DNA of 64,000 nt from Falciphora oryzae (lineage: Eukaryota; Ascomycota; Sordariomycetes; Magnaporthales; Magnaporthaceae): positions 114,679 to 178,678 of the forward strand of contig JNVV01000011.1 of NCBI GenBank assembly GCA_000733355.1, read 5' to 3'. The position numbers and the translations under genes were made by a program. Of this stretch, positions 1 through 11,174 are shown in pieces (the stretch's first letter is position 1; the number at the start of each line of letters is the position of its first letter). The notes under the pieces were generated by a model. The model saw only the letters and a program-made list of their open reading frames with translations. It had not been told where the DNA came from and did no database searches.

Positions 1-300
1 TGTTGGATTGCACTGGCCTGTGCAGGCAATCGGCAGAGCCCAGAGAGAGTCGGATCCTCCGGTCCCGTGATCTCTGATCACGGGATCCGAGGACCCGCAA
101 GCCCGCGGAGGCTGGGAGCAGGGGAAGGGCCCTTTGGTGATCTGGATCGTGTATATATAGCCTCCCTTCTGCTCCCTCTCTGGCAGATAGATTCCTTTCC
201 TCTTCGTGCACAAGAATAGAATGATCCTCTGATATAAAGGATCATTGTTCACCTCTTTTGGAGAGCTCCGAGCCTACAGGAGTACATACTCCTACCAACA
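1..300 (+). mobile_element. Long terminal repeat of a copia-like retrotransposon (solo LTR or 5' LTR)
   Basis: The first 300 bases begin with TGTTGG and end with CCAACA, a perfect 6-nt terminal inverted repeat of the TG...CA type used by LTR retrotransposons. A TATA-like GTATATATAG lies near 151-160, followed by a CT-rich stretch as expected for an LTR promoter. A diverged, shorter copy occurs at 26766-26997 and shares the blocks CCCTTTGGTGATCT, GTATATATAG and TAGATTCCTT. The target duplication cannot be checked because the left flank is outside the window. No gag or pol reading frame follows within the next kilobase, so a solo LTR is as likely as a 5' LTR. The strand is inferred from the TATA box. 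Confidence 0.8.
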
Positions 301-1573
301 GTTGGAATTCTTATAGCTTGCGCCTTTGAAACAATGTTTTAACATGAGGGTATTAGAGCTTTCTCCCTCCACCCCGGAACCCTCCTACCTACAGGACTCA
401 TACTCTCGCTGCTGAAGCGAGCGATTATGCGAGGGGTCAGCAAAACCACCCGGGCTGATCATGAGTCTCGCCAGAAAAAGTAAGTAGGTACTTACCTACC
501 TTCTGAATGATTTGAGAGAGCGCGGCAGCCTTTCCTCCATCTGCAAGCCAGTTGGAGGATTCGATTCCCACATTGCGTGCAAAATGTCTCTTGAGGAATG
601 CAACAAGTCAATGGCTTCCACACCGGCCTGCGAGGGTGAGTTAGCCGTATATATCTACGCTATCTTGTACCCGCTCCCGTCAACCCCAAGGCCATCCACA
701 ATGCGGGGAAGCATTGTCCTGCGAAACCAGCTCGGCCAGAGCTGCCTGAAGCCCACGTCAAGGTCCTCCCCCAAGTAACCCTGGCGGACCACGCCGTATC
801 GTATCGTTCTACACAAGCTAGCGCTGGGGCCGCAGAAAACGAGGTGGCGAACACGGTGAAAGCGAATCTCTACGGTAGAAGATGGGATTCGAGATGCGTG
901 TTAATTGGCCACCATGCTGGGCAAGGCGCGGGGCGGAGGGAGTCGGACTCTGCTGCCCAATGCCATGCCATCCTCTTTCTCTGTGGCTTGGTGCGTGCCT
1001 CTTGCAAAATGCACTGGTGGCACCTCGGATGCGGGAGCTACTGGCAGCGGCAGGAAGGTGTGGCACCTGCCGCACAGGCCATGCGGGGCTGGCTGTCACT
1101 GCAACGGCCGGCAAGCCCCTTGCGCAACATCCAGCTTCGGGAGATTCACGCGCAGTGGCGACTGTCATCAACACCGACGCGCCGTAACTGATGCGCGTAG
1201 CGATGCTCCACCGGCACTTGTAACTTTCACATTCCCACCTAAAGGTTTGAGCCATTGCCCGACGTTAGCCAAGTGCGCCTCAACATTAGATAATTAGCGG
1301 CAGCAGGCGGGTGGCAGCGGGCAGGCACCCTTCCTTCGCGAACAGCGGTTGGTATCGGGGGTATTGAGCTACCTGTGCCTGCAACCGCGTGCAGCCGTGC
1401 TGCATGGTGGCAGTGCGAATTCGCCCTTCTAAAACAAGGGGACTATCCAATATCCATCGGATCAAAGTTCCGACAAAAGCATGCCCACCCACCCAGTCTC
1501 CTTACATAATTTCCAATACCCTTCCCGCCCTCGTGCCAACTCTCCTAGTTCCAAACCACTACCCACTAGCTAG
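301..1573. other. Intergenic, no supportable gene
   Basis: Only short mutually overlapping frames (under 150 codons) are open here and none shows a recognisable domain. It could be residual retrotransposon sequence next to the LTR, but nothing coding supports that. Confidence 0.5.
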
Positions 1574-2750
1574 TTAGATAAACACCATACATCTTAATTC
1601 AATGCTTCTACGCCTTGGGGCGTCTGGTGCCGTGTCTGGGTGCTCGAAGGCGGTGTGAACGCATCCTGGAGGCGACGCGAGTTAATTTTTGCCATTGTAA
1701 ACATTTGATCCAGTTGTCAATGTATGGTGACTGGTTCTGCTTACGAGTTTTAGACCCGGAGTCGACGTTCATGATGAGGAGCACTTCGTTCATCATCTGG
1801 TCTTTTAGATAGTACCAGGCGTGGCGGGGGTTGCACCAAACCTCAAAGGCTTCGAGATTCAGATGCGGGTAGATGATGTCCGATGTAACGAGGTCCTCCT
1901 CATCCAGGGTTTGGAAGTCGCATACAGCCAACGGCATGCTTTGAACCGGCTCCTGGAGTGGTCTCCACACACTGCAAAACCGCATATATCAGCAACCGCT
2001 CACGAAGCCGGACGGGCACTGGAGTAACACATCCAATCCGTATACTTTACTATATGCCACCGCTTTTGTAACAAAGTGTCGGCTTCATCTCCACACTTGA
2101 GTCGTATTCGCTTCTCTGCGCTCTCCTTGCTAATGTCTTTTTCCGATGTGAGTTGTTTGTATTATTGTTAGAGATGATGCTCGTAATGGCTCCCCTTACC
2201 TAGGTGGGCTCCGAGAATGTGTCGTTTGACTTTCTTAGGGACTCCTTCGGGCCGGGGCTCGCTCGGCTCCCTTTGCCACCTAATCTAGAATTTGGTTTCA
2301 TGAGTTCTAAGTATTTCTGCTTCAAGTCACGACTGTGCGTCGAAGCAGGCTGGGAGCAGTAAACCTAACCACATAATCGTACACCACGACACGAGATGCT
2401 TGAAGATGGATGCGCAGGAATTCCCCCATTTCGTTCATGTACTGAGTTAGCTGCGCCTCGTCTGTGCCAAAGCCAGGATCCCGAGAAAGGTGATGATCCA
2501 CCCATTCAAAGCCATTTTCGTAAAGAGTGAAGCGGCCGAGGTTGGGACGAGCATTTCGAACGAAAGTCGGAACTGGAAGGTTCTCTATGTTCGTTTTCTT
2601 GAGACCCGGCGGTGGCGCGCTCGCTAGTGAGTAGGGCTTTTCGGAGTCATAGAGAGGATCGGGCTTCAGGTAGCAGATGTTGGCTTTTACAGCCACATCG
2701 GATCTTTCGCCATCATCGCAGCTTCTGCCCGCGCAGGAGGATAGTGACAT
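1574..2750 (-). CDS. CmcJ / GA4-desaturase / AsaB-family oxygenase (5 exons, 291 aa)
   Basis: Exons read 2750-2365, 2279-2200, 2136-2046, 1971-1745 and 1665-1574. All introns are GT-AG (63-85 nt) and the phases join without a stop. The protein has the family pattern: an N-terminal YLKPDPLY block, a VVVYDYVVR segment near residue 125, a GVPKKVKRHI segment followed by AHLD, then the diagnostic NVWRPL motif created across intron 3. A C-terminal HTAF...PDAPRRRSIE block lies in the last exon. This family includes the cephamycin methoxylase partner CmcJ, gibberellin GA4 desaturase and NvfI-type Fe(II)/2-oxoglutarate oxygenases of fungal secondary metabolism. The substrate is unknown. No other pathway gene adjoins it, so it may be an orphan tailoring enzyme or a remnant of a cluster. 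Confidence 0.82.
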
Positions 2751-2922
2751 GGAAAGAAATGACTCGGAAGCTCCGATGTGGTTGGAATGGGTGAAGGGCT
2801 CTGATGAATGGGGGAGTGAGGGGAATGCCTTAATTAATATCTACCTACGTATTGGGAGGCGACCTGAGCTCGAATCCTCCACGTACCGCAAGAACCCCTG
2901 CCCTTCGAAAGTGGTTTAGGCA

Positions 2923-3188
2923 TGTCACAAAGGAGCGGATACCACAAGTCTCTTATCGACTCGGGTCGGTATCACGGGTTTCGCCTACGTCACGGATGTT
3001 CCCTACCGGTTACAGAACACCAAGGAGACCTACCCCATGCGCTGGAATATTCCAGCGCACTCGTGTATATAATCCCGGAGGGTCGGAGACCCTCTGCACA
3101 CTCGTTTCTAGAGATCAGAGATACCAAGCATTCTAACATGCCTACTGCCGTGCCCCTCTCCTCTGCAATAAAGCGCATACAAGTTACA
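2923..3188 (+). mobile_element. Possible solo LTR remnant (gypsy-like)
   Basis: The segment opens with TGTCAC and closes with GTTACA, an imperfect inverted terminal repeat like those of fungal gypsy LTRs. It has a TATA-like GTATATAATC near 3065 and an AATAAA polyadenylation signal near 3168, in LTR order. The flanking five bases (AGGCA and AACTA) do not form a target duplication, so this is only a candidate. No second copy is visible in the window. Confidence 0.35.
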
Positions 3189-3264
3189 AACTACTATGAC
3201 CCAGCGACCCAGTAGTGAAAGGAGAAAGGTACCTGGGTTGCCTAGGTAGGTAAGTACTAACGTG

Positions 3265-3285
3265 CACACACACACACACACACAC
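3265..3285. repeat. CA dinucleotide microsatellite
   Basis: About ten uninterrupted CA units. No gene or regulatory role is apparent. Confidence 0.9.
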
Positions 3286-3955
3286 CTTTTGTGTTTTGAG
3301 TCAACACGTCTGGTAGTGCCGTCCCACTGCCTGGTGGTGTGCAGCTTATGCCGTGCTACCCTACTCCAATCCAGTAGGTAGCTTGCAAGCTGTTCGTGAG
3401 TGGTCCGGGAAGCTTCCTAGCGAGGCGGAGGAGCGTTGCTACAGAGTTGCTCCTGCGGGCGGAGCACAAGGTGACTGCCGCTTAATTCTAGCAGCGGATC
3501 GTAGCCGAGATGAGGGGATTCAATGCCGACCAAAAAATTGCCTAGGCACAGGAGCCGCCAATCGGCAAATATGCCGAAAAGGGGCGGCAACCTAGAGCGT
3601 CATGGGCTCCATTTGCCTATCAAAATAGGGGCCGATTAACATGTTAACACGTGAATGATTTCCACAAAGCTAGGTCGGGCCGCGTCTACCCTCGTGGGGC
3701 AATTGGACTGGGGAAAATCACGTCTCGGGTGAGTCGCGGTTTTGTTCCATGTTGAACTCGTCAGACCACTATGGAAACTAACGGCAAAGATTGGGGGCCT
3801 TTCGCCAAATTTCCTGCTTCAGCCGACACATCTGCCCCAATGAGTCCAGCCAGAACAATGTGATTGCGGACGAGGCGTGTGCTGCACGGTCAGAATCGTC
3901 AAGCCGCGTGCAAAACATACTTGTAGGTTTAAACCGGAGGAGTGATATTCTTACT

Positions 3956-4219
3956 TCAGGTCTTGCCGTGGTCCGTGTCGTATTCTTCATCGCCCCAGTT
4001 GAAGCTAGGGCCAAATCCTCCCTCGCGAATCCATGGCTTATCATGGGGAGACGTGGTCAGGGGCTGTTCCGAAGGCTCGGGGACGTAGACCCCTTTCCAC
4101 GGCTGAGATTTTTCAAATTTCTTGGCCTTCTGTGCTGCCTTGCGGGCGAGAACAGCTTTCAGGACATCGTCATCCTGGAAGCGGTCTGAGGAGGATGGGT
4201 CGGCGTGAGACGGAGCCAT
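3956..4219 (-). CDS. Small hypothetical charged protein (87 aa)
   Basis: A single-exon frame of 87 residues, rich in Lys, Glu, Asp and Pro, starts at an ATG in fair context. It has an alanine/lysine helix-like stretch (VLARKAAQKAKKF, residues 22-34) and an acidic, Trp/Tyr-containing C-terminus (WGDEEYDTDHG). It has neither signal peptide nor membrane segment. A GTAAGAATAT donor-like site follows the stop codon directly, so a spliced 3' UTR is possible. Composition and the absence of codon irregularity favour a real gene, but I do not recognise a family. Confidence 0.45.
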   Translation of the reverse strand: MAPSHADPSSSDRFQDDDVLKAVLARKAAQKAKKFEKSQPWKGVYVPEPSEQPLTTSPHDKPWIREGGFGPSFNWGDEEYDTDHGKT

Positions 4220-5067
4220 ATTGGTCCTCGATACTGGGCTTTAATGTTGCTGCAAACTTAAAGTGAGAACTGAGACGAAAGGGAGTTAGAGCTGAAGATG
4301 GATAAAGCGGGTTTGGGAGCGGTGACGGGGCCAAGGGCAACTAATAACATTCTGGGAGTTCGGCTGTTCGCACCACCAGGCTTTGCCACCATTCGTCACA
4401 TGAGTCGCTCAACATACCCCCTCTTCGTCGTCCTTCCCTCCACACCGCGCCTTGTGCTCCATAGCCGGTCAGCCACCCTCTACCGCAGCCAGTGCTCAAT
4501 TTCACACGAAGACACGGGAGCGCTCTGTGGCCCATATCGCGAATCGGCGCCGTGCAATTGGTGCAAGAGGCGGAGGGTGACTTAGCATGTGGTGCACAGT
4601 TTCGGAGCCATTGAGTTCGCACGGTTGCATTCGCGCCGAGCCAATGATGGCGCTGCAAGCCAGCTGTCTCGGCCGTCTTGTACGGCCACGTTCTCCAAAT
4701 AAGGTGGTTTCTTTGGGACGCGGGGGACATGAAAGGATACAGGATACAGGGGATAGGGAAAAAGATTCATAGGGTAAGTTCGGGTAACGGAGGTTCCGAT
4801 TAGCCTTATCACATCTACAAATTTTTATTTGGACACCGTAACAGCGTACCGAGTAATGGACTGGTTTGATTGGATTCAACGTGTATTCTACCTGTCCGAC
4901 GATCCGTCATGTCATCATATCTGCCTCGACAGGCGTCCCGCAAAATTTAAGGCCGGCCACGTGACGGCCACGTGACCAAATCAAGCCCCCCACGCTTATC
5001 TGTGCTTTCATTTGCACCCATTGGGTGCAAGTAGAGAGAAAGGGGTGTGCACCGAACAGGCCCCCTT
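4220..5067. promoter_or_regulatory. Intergenic region with paired CACGTGAC boxes and a dispersed 3' element
   Basis: Near 4957-4974 two CACGTGAC (E-box type) sequences lie 10 nt apart. A perfect 8-bp inverted repeat, TTGCACCC-ATT-GGGTGCAA, lies around 5011-5030, followed by GTGTGCACCGAAC near 5045, a block repeated near 8356. This is upstream of the small gene on the minus strand and immediately downstream of the DPP III stop. Any regulatory role is inference. No gene is seen in the rest. Confidence 0.4.
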
Positions 5068-7899
5068 TCAAATCTGTCTCTCTGCCCAACTCTGGATCAA
5101 CCCCTCGCGTGTCGCCGGGTACTCTCGGAGGCAGACCTTCCCGTTTTCCAAGAAGGTATTAGCCTGCACGTATTGTGTTCGAGGCAGCTTCTTCGAAGCC
5201 ACGATCGTCCGGTATCGCGCGAAGGTGTCATCTACACTGCTGAACTTCTCCAGGCAAGCGACACCACGCTCGGCGTCAGCGGTAGATCTAGCTATTTGGA
5301 GTCCAAGCAAAAATCTGCTAAGTGCCGGGACTGCGTGGCTCCTGATGCGGCGCGGGTTTAACGCAATCTCGATGACCCCATCGGTTTCCCTGACTTCAAG
5401 AGTTTCAGGGCCGGATTCTTGGATGCATCGCAAAAGAGCGAACTGGCCCTATACCCGTTGGTACGTGTATTGTTAGGAAAGCGAGGCCATCCACTGTTCA
5501 GCTCATCAGGTCACAACATACCCGTCGATGTGCTTGACTCCACGTCTACGCCAATTTGTTAGCGCCCTAACCGCGAGGCTGGGAATGGGGACATGGAAAG
5601 GAGGAGTTTTTCGTCGTATTAGTACCTTGGTATTCGGGTTCCAGCTGACAAGTCCCATGACCGCCCCATACAGCACCTCGAGGAATCCAGCATACATGAC
5701 TGTTTTGACCGGTTAATATCTTGCATTTGGGAGAGGAGAGAGGGCGGCCAACCTTCGTCTGCCCGGACCCCCGTAGCATCTATATAGCCAAAGATTTCCA
5801 GGATGGCTTTGTTGGTGAGGAAGAGCAAGGCAACGCCTTCCGCTCGGCACTCTTCCACACCGTTGGCATTCGCTCCGAATACACCATACCATGACTCTCC
5901 CGGCTTGTACCAGCTTTCAATGGGCGCTCCGGTGAGCGGATTGATGGGACGACTGTGTATGTCGAAATTGTACTCCCCAGCAGTAGTCTCGGCCAGCAGT
6001 CTCCCAGAACCGTGTCCAAGAAGCTCGTGGCATGCCGTGATGACCTCAAAGGCTCTCTCCCTGTGATTGAGGAAGAGCGGCATGTCTTCCTTCCTGATAA
6101 ATGGAAAGTCCTCGTTCGTAGGGTTGGCTCCGTTGACGTTGCCGAACTCGAGGTTTTTGGAACCCACCCGTTGGCAGATATCTTCGAACTATTTGACGAC
6201 TCAGTAAGGAAGTAGAATGCAAAATGAGGTCGGCGAGACCGTTTTCAACTCACATTCGGCAGGTTCAATCCTGCAGGGGCTTCGGACTTTACAAATGCCA
6301 CCGCTATTCAGTTTGTCAGTTCCCTGATGTAGCTGGCCACGCGGAGGACCCAAAATGAGTAAATCCGAACTTACTGTCAAGGCTAGTAAAGTCCGGCGTG
6401 ATGAAGTCTTGTGACTCGAATGCGCTCAAGGCCCCCTCTCCTAGGCCCATGTTCTTTCCGTTCCATGGCAGCTGGGATATGAACTCCAACGACCTTCTGG
6501 TCAACTCTCCGAATTTCTTACTCCGTTCCTTCTTGACTATGGCCACGATACCCTCCCAAGACCCACGCACACCGCGTGGGTCCTGGTAAGTCTCGATGAA
6601 CCCAATCACAAGCTCCACTGTTGGCGACCGATCTTGAACCCAGTGGGTTTGAGCTGTCTTGAAGGCGTCGTGATTTCCCGTTCGGAAAGCCGTCAGAAGC
6701 GAGTCAATCATGAGTGTCTGCTCTCCTGCCTTCGCATAGCTTCTTGCCTCCTGGAGCTCTGTGACGACAGCGTGAAGAGACTTTGAGAAGTCACCAGCTT
6801 CGATGACAACAGGCGGAGTCCCTGGAAGATCGAGTTGAGACGGGGTTTTGAGCTTCGGGGACCACTCCTGCCCTTCTGATGCAATCATGAGGATGTAGGA
6901 TGTCTCTCCGTCTCCTCCGGGATGTTCAGCCTCAACCTTGCGCAGCCGCGTGTTCTCGGGCAGAATGTCGTTTGCGTCCAGGAACGACTGAATTGCATCG
7001 ACTTCCGCTTTGTCCACCGGAAGTTCCGTGGGATAAAATCCCGAAACACGGTGCTCGTCTGCAGAATAGCCGTAGCGATATGGATCCCGAGAGTACATTC
7101 TGGTGTGGACTGCCTCCAGCAACTCAGTGCACTTGGCAGAGGGCGAGCAGAGCTTTCGCAGAGCGTCGACGCCGATCTTGGGAATGAACTTAGTGTCCCC
7201 GGTCGACTGGTATTGTTAGCTATGCACTAGAAGTCCGCGTACTGGGCGTGGGATACGACGGGATAGGGTCGCTGTTGGTTCAAGGGTCGAGCCGCGGACC
7301 CTGGACGGTCGGGCGGAGGTGTCCAAACCTCGCATTTCGGCGTGGCGACGGTTCAGGAGTGGGAAGGCGACTCTATAAGCTGCTGGAGTATGGGGAGGCG
7401 GTGGTTGTGCTAATCGGGAGGCAGGCCGGAGACGGCCAGCCCGGTGCTCCCAAAACGACATACTGATCATACTCACACGATAGTTGCCAATATTGGCAAG
7501 AAACATAGCGGCGTAGTCAAAGAAGTGATCCAGATCTTCTTTACTAACGCCGGTTTCCACAGTCAAGGCCTCCCAGTCTCCGCGACAGTGCCTGTAAAGC
7601 TCCATGATCAAGTCGAAGACCTCTTCGCCTTCGCTGGAAGTTTGGCTGAGGATGATCCTGGCCCCGTGGAACGCCGCCCTGCTGGCAAAATGCGCATAGA
7701 ACTTGTCATTTTCCGAGAGTATCGAAAAAGCCTGTTGGGCCGGAATGAGGCAGATCGGGCCCCCGGATCCGCCTCGAGCTCGTTGCTGTCTGGGTCGTAC
7801 ATGCCGCGCGACCACACCTGGCGAAACGGTGGTGGAAAAAAATGCGCGAAGGAAAATTGCGAGGGTGGAAAGGTGGGTGACCTTCGCAGCTCTCAACAA
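5068..7899 (-). CDS. Dipeptidyl peptidase III, zinc metallopeptidase M49 (7 exons, 739 aa)
   Basis: Exons: 7899-7477, 7206-6375, 6303-6254, 6188-5753, 5699-5626, 5545-5522 and 5448-5068. The phases join to one 739-residue frame, close to the usual M49 length. The zinc site HELLGH (about residues 489-494) and the second motif EECRAE (about 547-552) are intact, so it should release N-terminal dipeptides from oligopeptides. Family landmarks FTSLD, AGLNLPN, VQANTFLE and the C-terminal SWAE are present. The first 30 residues (MLRAAKV...) are hydrophobic and Arg-containing and could be a mitochondrial presequence; a later start cannot be excluded. Exon 6 is only 24 nt. Intron 1 (7476-7207, 270 nt) is much longer than the others (53-80 nt) and contains an antisense copy of part of the FAD monooxygenase gene at 30034-31898. 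Transcription continues in the same direction as the neighbouring amidase pseudogene. Confidence 0.9.
7239..7463 (+). pseudogene. Captured FAD-monooxygenase gene fragment inside a DPP III intron
   Basis: This stretch is about 80% identical (by eye) to 31501-31724, which encodes the C-terminal part (roughly residues 382-456) of the FAD monooxygenase at 30034-31898. On the plus strand it is still an open frame, with YDGIG, SSRGPWT, GRRCP and LLEYGE matching the parent protein. It fills nearly all of DPP III intron 1, in antisense to DPP III. No start, FAD-binding part or other exons are present, so it is a gene fragment and not a functional gene. Confidence 0.88.
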
Positions 7900-8482
7900 G
7901 GTTACTCCAGACTTCTTTGCGAGGATGAGCTGTTATGTCGAAATATCGCGTGCAACGCGCGTGAGTCACTGTGGTAGGGGGGTGGGGCGGCAGGTAGGTA
8001 GGAGGCACCCGCGGGCGCACGGCAGGTGCGGGCGGGGACCCGATTTTGGAAGCACGGTGCACAATGATTAGTCAGTGTGCACGGACCGTGTGGAATCAAG
8101 TCGCCCACCAGACCTGCACGCGGACACCAGCTTCGCTCCCGGCTCGCACCTTCCCCATTAGAAAACACGAAAAAGAAAAAAAAAAAAAAAACTTCCGATT
8201 AAGCGGTCACGAGAATACCCGACAGATTTTTTTTTTTTTTGCTGTGCTGAAAATGATCGGTGCCTTTGATTGCCGGGCAAAATACGCGGGGGCCGAAGCC
8301 GGTGGTCGCAGAGGGCGCACGGGCCGGTCTGGGTGCAAATGGAGAACACGGGGTGGTGTGCACCGAACGGGTCCCAAAAACAAAGCCCCGTGTGGGTGGC
8401 CAGGCACTTCTCGGGCTTCTGGTTAGAAAAGCGAAATCGCCTCCAGCTCTTGTAAATCCCATAACCAGCGCGAGGGGTTGTT
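7900..8482. promoter_or_regulatory. DPP III upstream region with A/T tracts and a shared GTGTGCACCGAAC block
   Basis: Lies between the DPP III start and the amidase pseudogene end. A poly(A)-rich tract near 8171-8190 and a poly(T) tract near 8226-8240 flank about 35 nt. A block near 8329-8372 matches 5028-5066 (GGGTGCAA ... GGGG ... GTGTGCACCGAAC). It is about 430 nt upstream of the DPP III ATG. No TATA box is convincing. Confidence 0.4.
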
Positions 8483-10442
8483 TTAGAGCTTGCCCTCGCC
8501 ATGGGTGTCCATCAGATCAATATCTGTTTTAGGCCTCACCAAGAGCCTGGTTGGTGCCTCCCGAGCAACTTGTGTGGCCTGTTCAAAAGCGTGCGCGCAT
8601 GACAAGAGTGTCTCTTCACTGAATCTGCGACCGCAGAAGAGCAGTTCAAAGCTATAGTGCGTGAGAATTGGCTTAAAATCACCCATGTGGCATATCTGAG
8701 ATCATTCCGTCACTTTTGCTCAAGCCCCTTTTCCAGTTGTAGAACCAAAGGGGAACTGAGGTGGCTGGCAGGCGGCCAAGGCCGGGTGGCAGGTCTGTAG
8801 GCAGTGTAGCGAGGAGAATGTCACAATTCGTGCTGTCAAAAAGACTGACAGGATCTAGCCCGAGGTCCTCCACCCGACTCTCGCAATCTAAAAAAGCCGT
8901 CGACTGAGAGGACTCCTCTGTGTCTCGCGCATTCTCGAGCTAATTGGCACTGAGCTCCATGTACTTCTCTTCTAGGGCGCTCTTGAGCACCTCGATGAGG
9001 TTCGCGATGTTTCTGAGTCGATGGGAGTTGGACTCGATGTCAGCAAAGAACTTCTCGAAAGCTGAGGCTATGAGAGGTAATGTGTGTTACTTAATTACAT
9101 GGACTGAACTGCGCGTACCTAAGCCCGGCAGCTGGGACCTACATTCTCAGAGAAGGACGTCACCAAGCAGGCCATCTCGCTGCTTGCCGCTGGGCTTCTA
9201 GGTTTCGAAGTCTTTGTCGTCGATGATTGTCGCGCCCAATGCCCGAAGGGTTTCTACGGCATTCCTGAACGGGATCTCGATCTCGGGGTCTGCGGCGATC
9301 ACTTTAAGAACCGACCTGGGAATCTAAAGTGAAAATAGTGTGAGTGTATGTTCATGGGATTCTAGCGTTGCTCCGGAACGAATCATACGGTGATTCTCAG
9401 GCCCTGTCAGCCTTTTGTCGAGCAGGCGGCGACGTAGTTGGGAATGACATTGAACGGGATCTCCGACATGGCAGAGTCGAGCTCGTCCTCCCTAGCTATA
9501 ACCTGAAGAATTCGGGCACTGTCTTTGACCCACCGTGTCATCGGTCCTACCGAATCTTGCTCCGGATTTATAGGAATCGAGCCCGCTCCGGAGGTGAGAC
9601 CCACGGTGGGCTTGGGGCCGGCGACCGCGCTAAGCTGTGCGGGGTATATAATGCTGCCGCAAGTCTGAAGTAGGTTTGTCAGAGACTTACAGTAGCGTAG
9701 AACAAGGGCTTGCGGGGCCAAGACTTACTTCACCAAGAGTCGCTGCTGCTAGGTTTATCGATGGGGCGATGGCGCTTCCGGACGATGAGCCTTGAGAGTT
9801 TTGGTTTTCGTGATAGCCTCCGAGGGCCTGTCCATAAAGCGCGCTGCAGCCATTCTCGCAGTTTTCAGACCGCGACATGCCCCATTGGCTGAGATTCGCC
9901 TTGCCCATCATTACGGCACCTGCGTCTTGCAGGTGCCTTATGGCCGTCGACGGCGTGCGCTATGTTGCACCGACCGAAGCGCACGAGCCGGCTGTGGTGT
10001 CCATCTTATCATTGGTGACAAGATGTCCTTGACCAGAGCAGGTGCCCCGTGGAGATCCCTAATTGTGTGTCCGCCGTTTAATACGTGTAAGAGGCCAAAT
10101 TGTTCGAGATACCAGACGAAAGAGTGTAACCAAACAACCTACCCCAAGATCTTCCCCTCCTTCCGCTGTGCGTCCCGCTCCCGAGCTAGCGCGATAGCAT
10201 CGGGGTTGAGACACCCGACTGCCGCAACTTGGCCGTTGACCTCGGATATCCTCGCTTGGTACGCCTAGTTGCGGTGGACAATTGGATGAGCACTGGTCCA
10301 GAAATCAAGCGCAGGGCTTCTGTACCACCTTTACTAAAGCTTCGCTTGTCAGGAGGCCATTGTGACGCAGCTGCTGAATGCCGCCCCAGCCCGCCGCATC
10401 AAGGCCAACCGCCTTGTGACCCTCTGCCGCCTCGCCTTCCAT
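8483..10442 (-). pseudogene. Amidase-signature family hydrolase, degenerate
   Basis: The family order can be read from a candidate ATG at 10442: LTSEALVKAYQARI across a 64-nt intron, ARERDAQRKEGKILG, LHGAPALVKD, GKANLSQWG, the GSSSGSA catalytic Ser/Gly loop, GSIIYPAQLSAVAG, QDSVGPMTR, then GRRFSEETLL and the C-terminus at 8483. The frame is broken repeatedly. There is a shift after LVKD near 10045 and an in-frame TAG just before RTPSTAIRHLQDAG. A TGA follows YVAACSTKG near 9410, a TAG follows DDKDFET near 9200, and a shift near 8684 separates the last two blocks. Introns and motifs are otherwise well conserved, so decay is fairly recent. Ancestral activity would be hydrolysis of an unknown amide. 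It lies directly upstream of DPP III on the same strand. Confidence 0.8.
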
Positions 10443-11174
10443 GGCTAATATTGCATGCTCTAAGATTGAACGGTATCACGCGACAATGACGAGGGGAATC
10501 GCAGCGCGAAGTGCTCGTCGTGTGGTGGTCGTTGTACGCATCACCTGCGGCGCGGGGATTTGATCACGCTCGATGATCCTGCGTTACCATCGGATGCTAG
10601 ACCGAATCGGAGATAAGTAGGACGAGCAACGTGGTAAAGAGATACGAGCAGCGGCTTAGGCGGACTGGAGTGAGTGGCAAGCGGTTGGTGGATGGAGCCG
10701 CATCCTGCTCCAGAGAGGTGACTCACTAAGGCAGCCAAGTCAGGCGGTGCGTGCAGGGCTGTCTGCTGGGCTGGCATGGCGTGACAACACTTTTTAGTGT
10801 TACTTCATGTTGGGAAGCGACGCTTTTTCGTGTCGCAATCCTCATGCTATTGGCCATGTCGGGCACAATCGGTGTGATGCACAGCCGACTCAGGTGGTGG
10901 TGCGCACATTAGTGAGGCGTGCATTTATGCATGGCTCGGGGACGTCGTGCCTGCCGTTGAACCCATCGCACACAAAGCATGGATCGTGATTCGTTCGCGG
11001 CTTCGGCCATGGCAACATGTGTGCTCCTTGGGAAGAAACTTATCCGATCAGGCATAAAACAAATGTGGAAAATGGGCAGAAAGGAGAGATACTGATGTGC
11101 GCAGAGAGGATGGGAAATGCGTGTCGACTAACCCCAGACATTCTGCCTCAAATCGTTTTATGGATTGATAAACA
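10443..11174. other. Intergenic, no supportable gene
   Basis: Divergent intergenic space between the amidase pseudogene and the NLR gene. Only short frames without recognisable features are present. Confidence 0.5.

Larger units (their letters stand above)
2751..3955. other. Intergenic with LTR-like segment and CA microsatellite
   Basis: Upstream region of the CmcJ-like gene. It holds an LTR-like block at 2923-3188 and a short CA repeat at 3265-3285 (listed separately). I see no gene in the remainder. Confidence 0.5.

Noticed and set aside
1415..1428. GCGAATTCGCCCTT resembles the insertion site of TOPO cloning vectors
   Set aside because: Only about 14 nt match and no vector sequence continues on either side; chance is the simplest explanation.
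8160..8245. Poly(A)/poly(T) pair as a transposon hairpin
   Set aside because: Only homopolymers pair; no target duplication or longer inverted repeat surrounds them.
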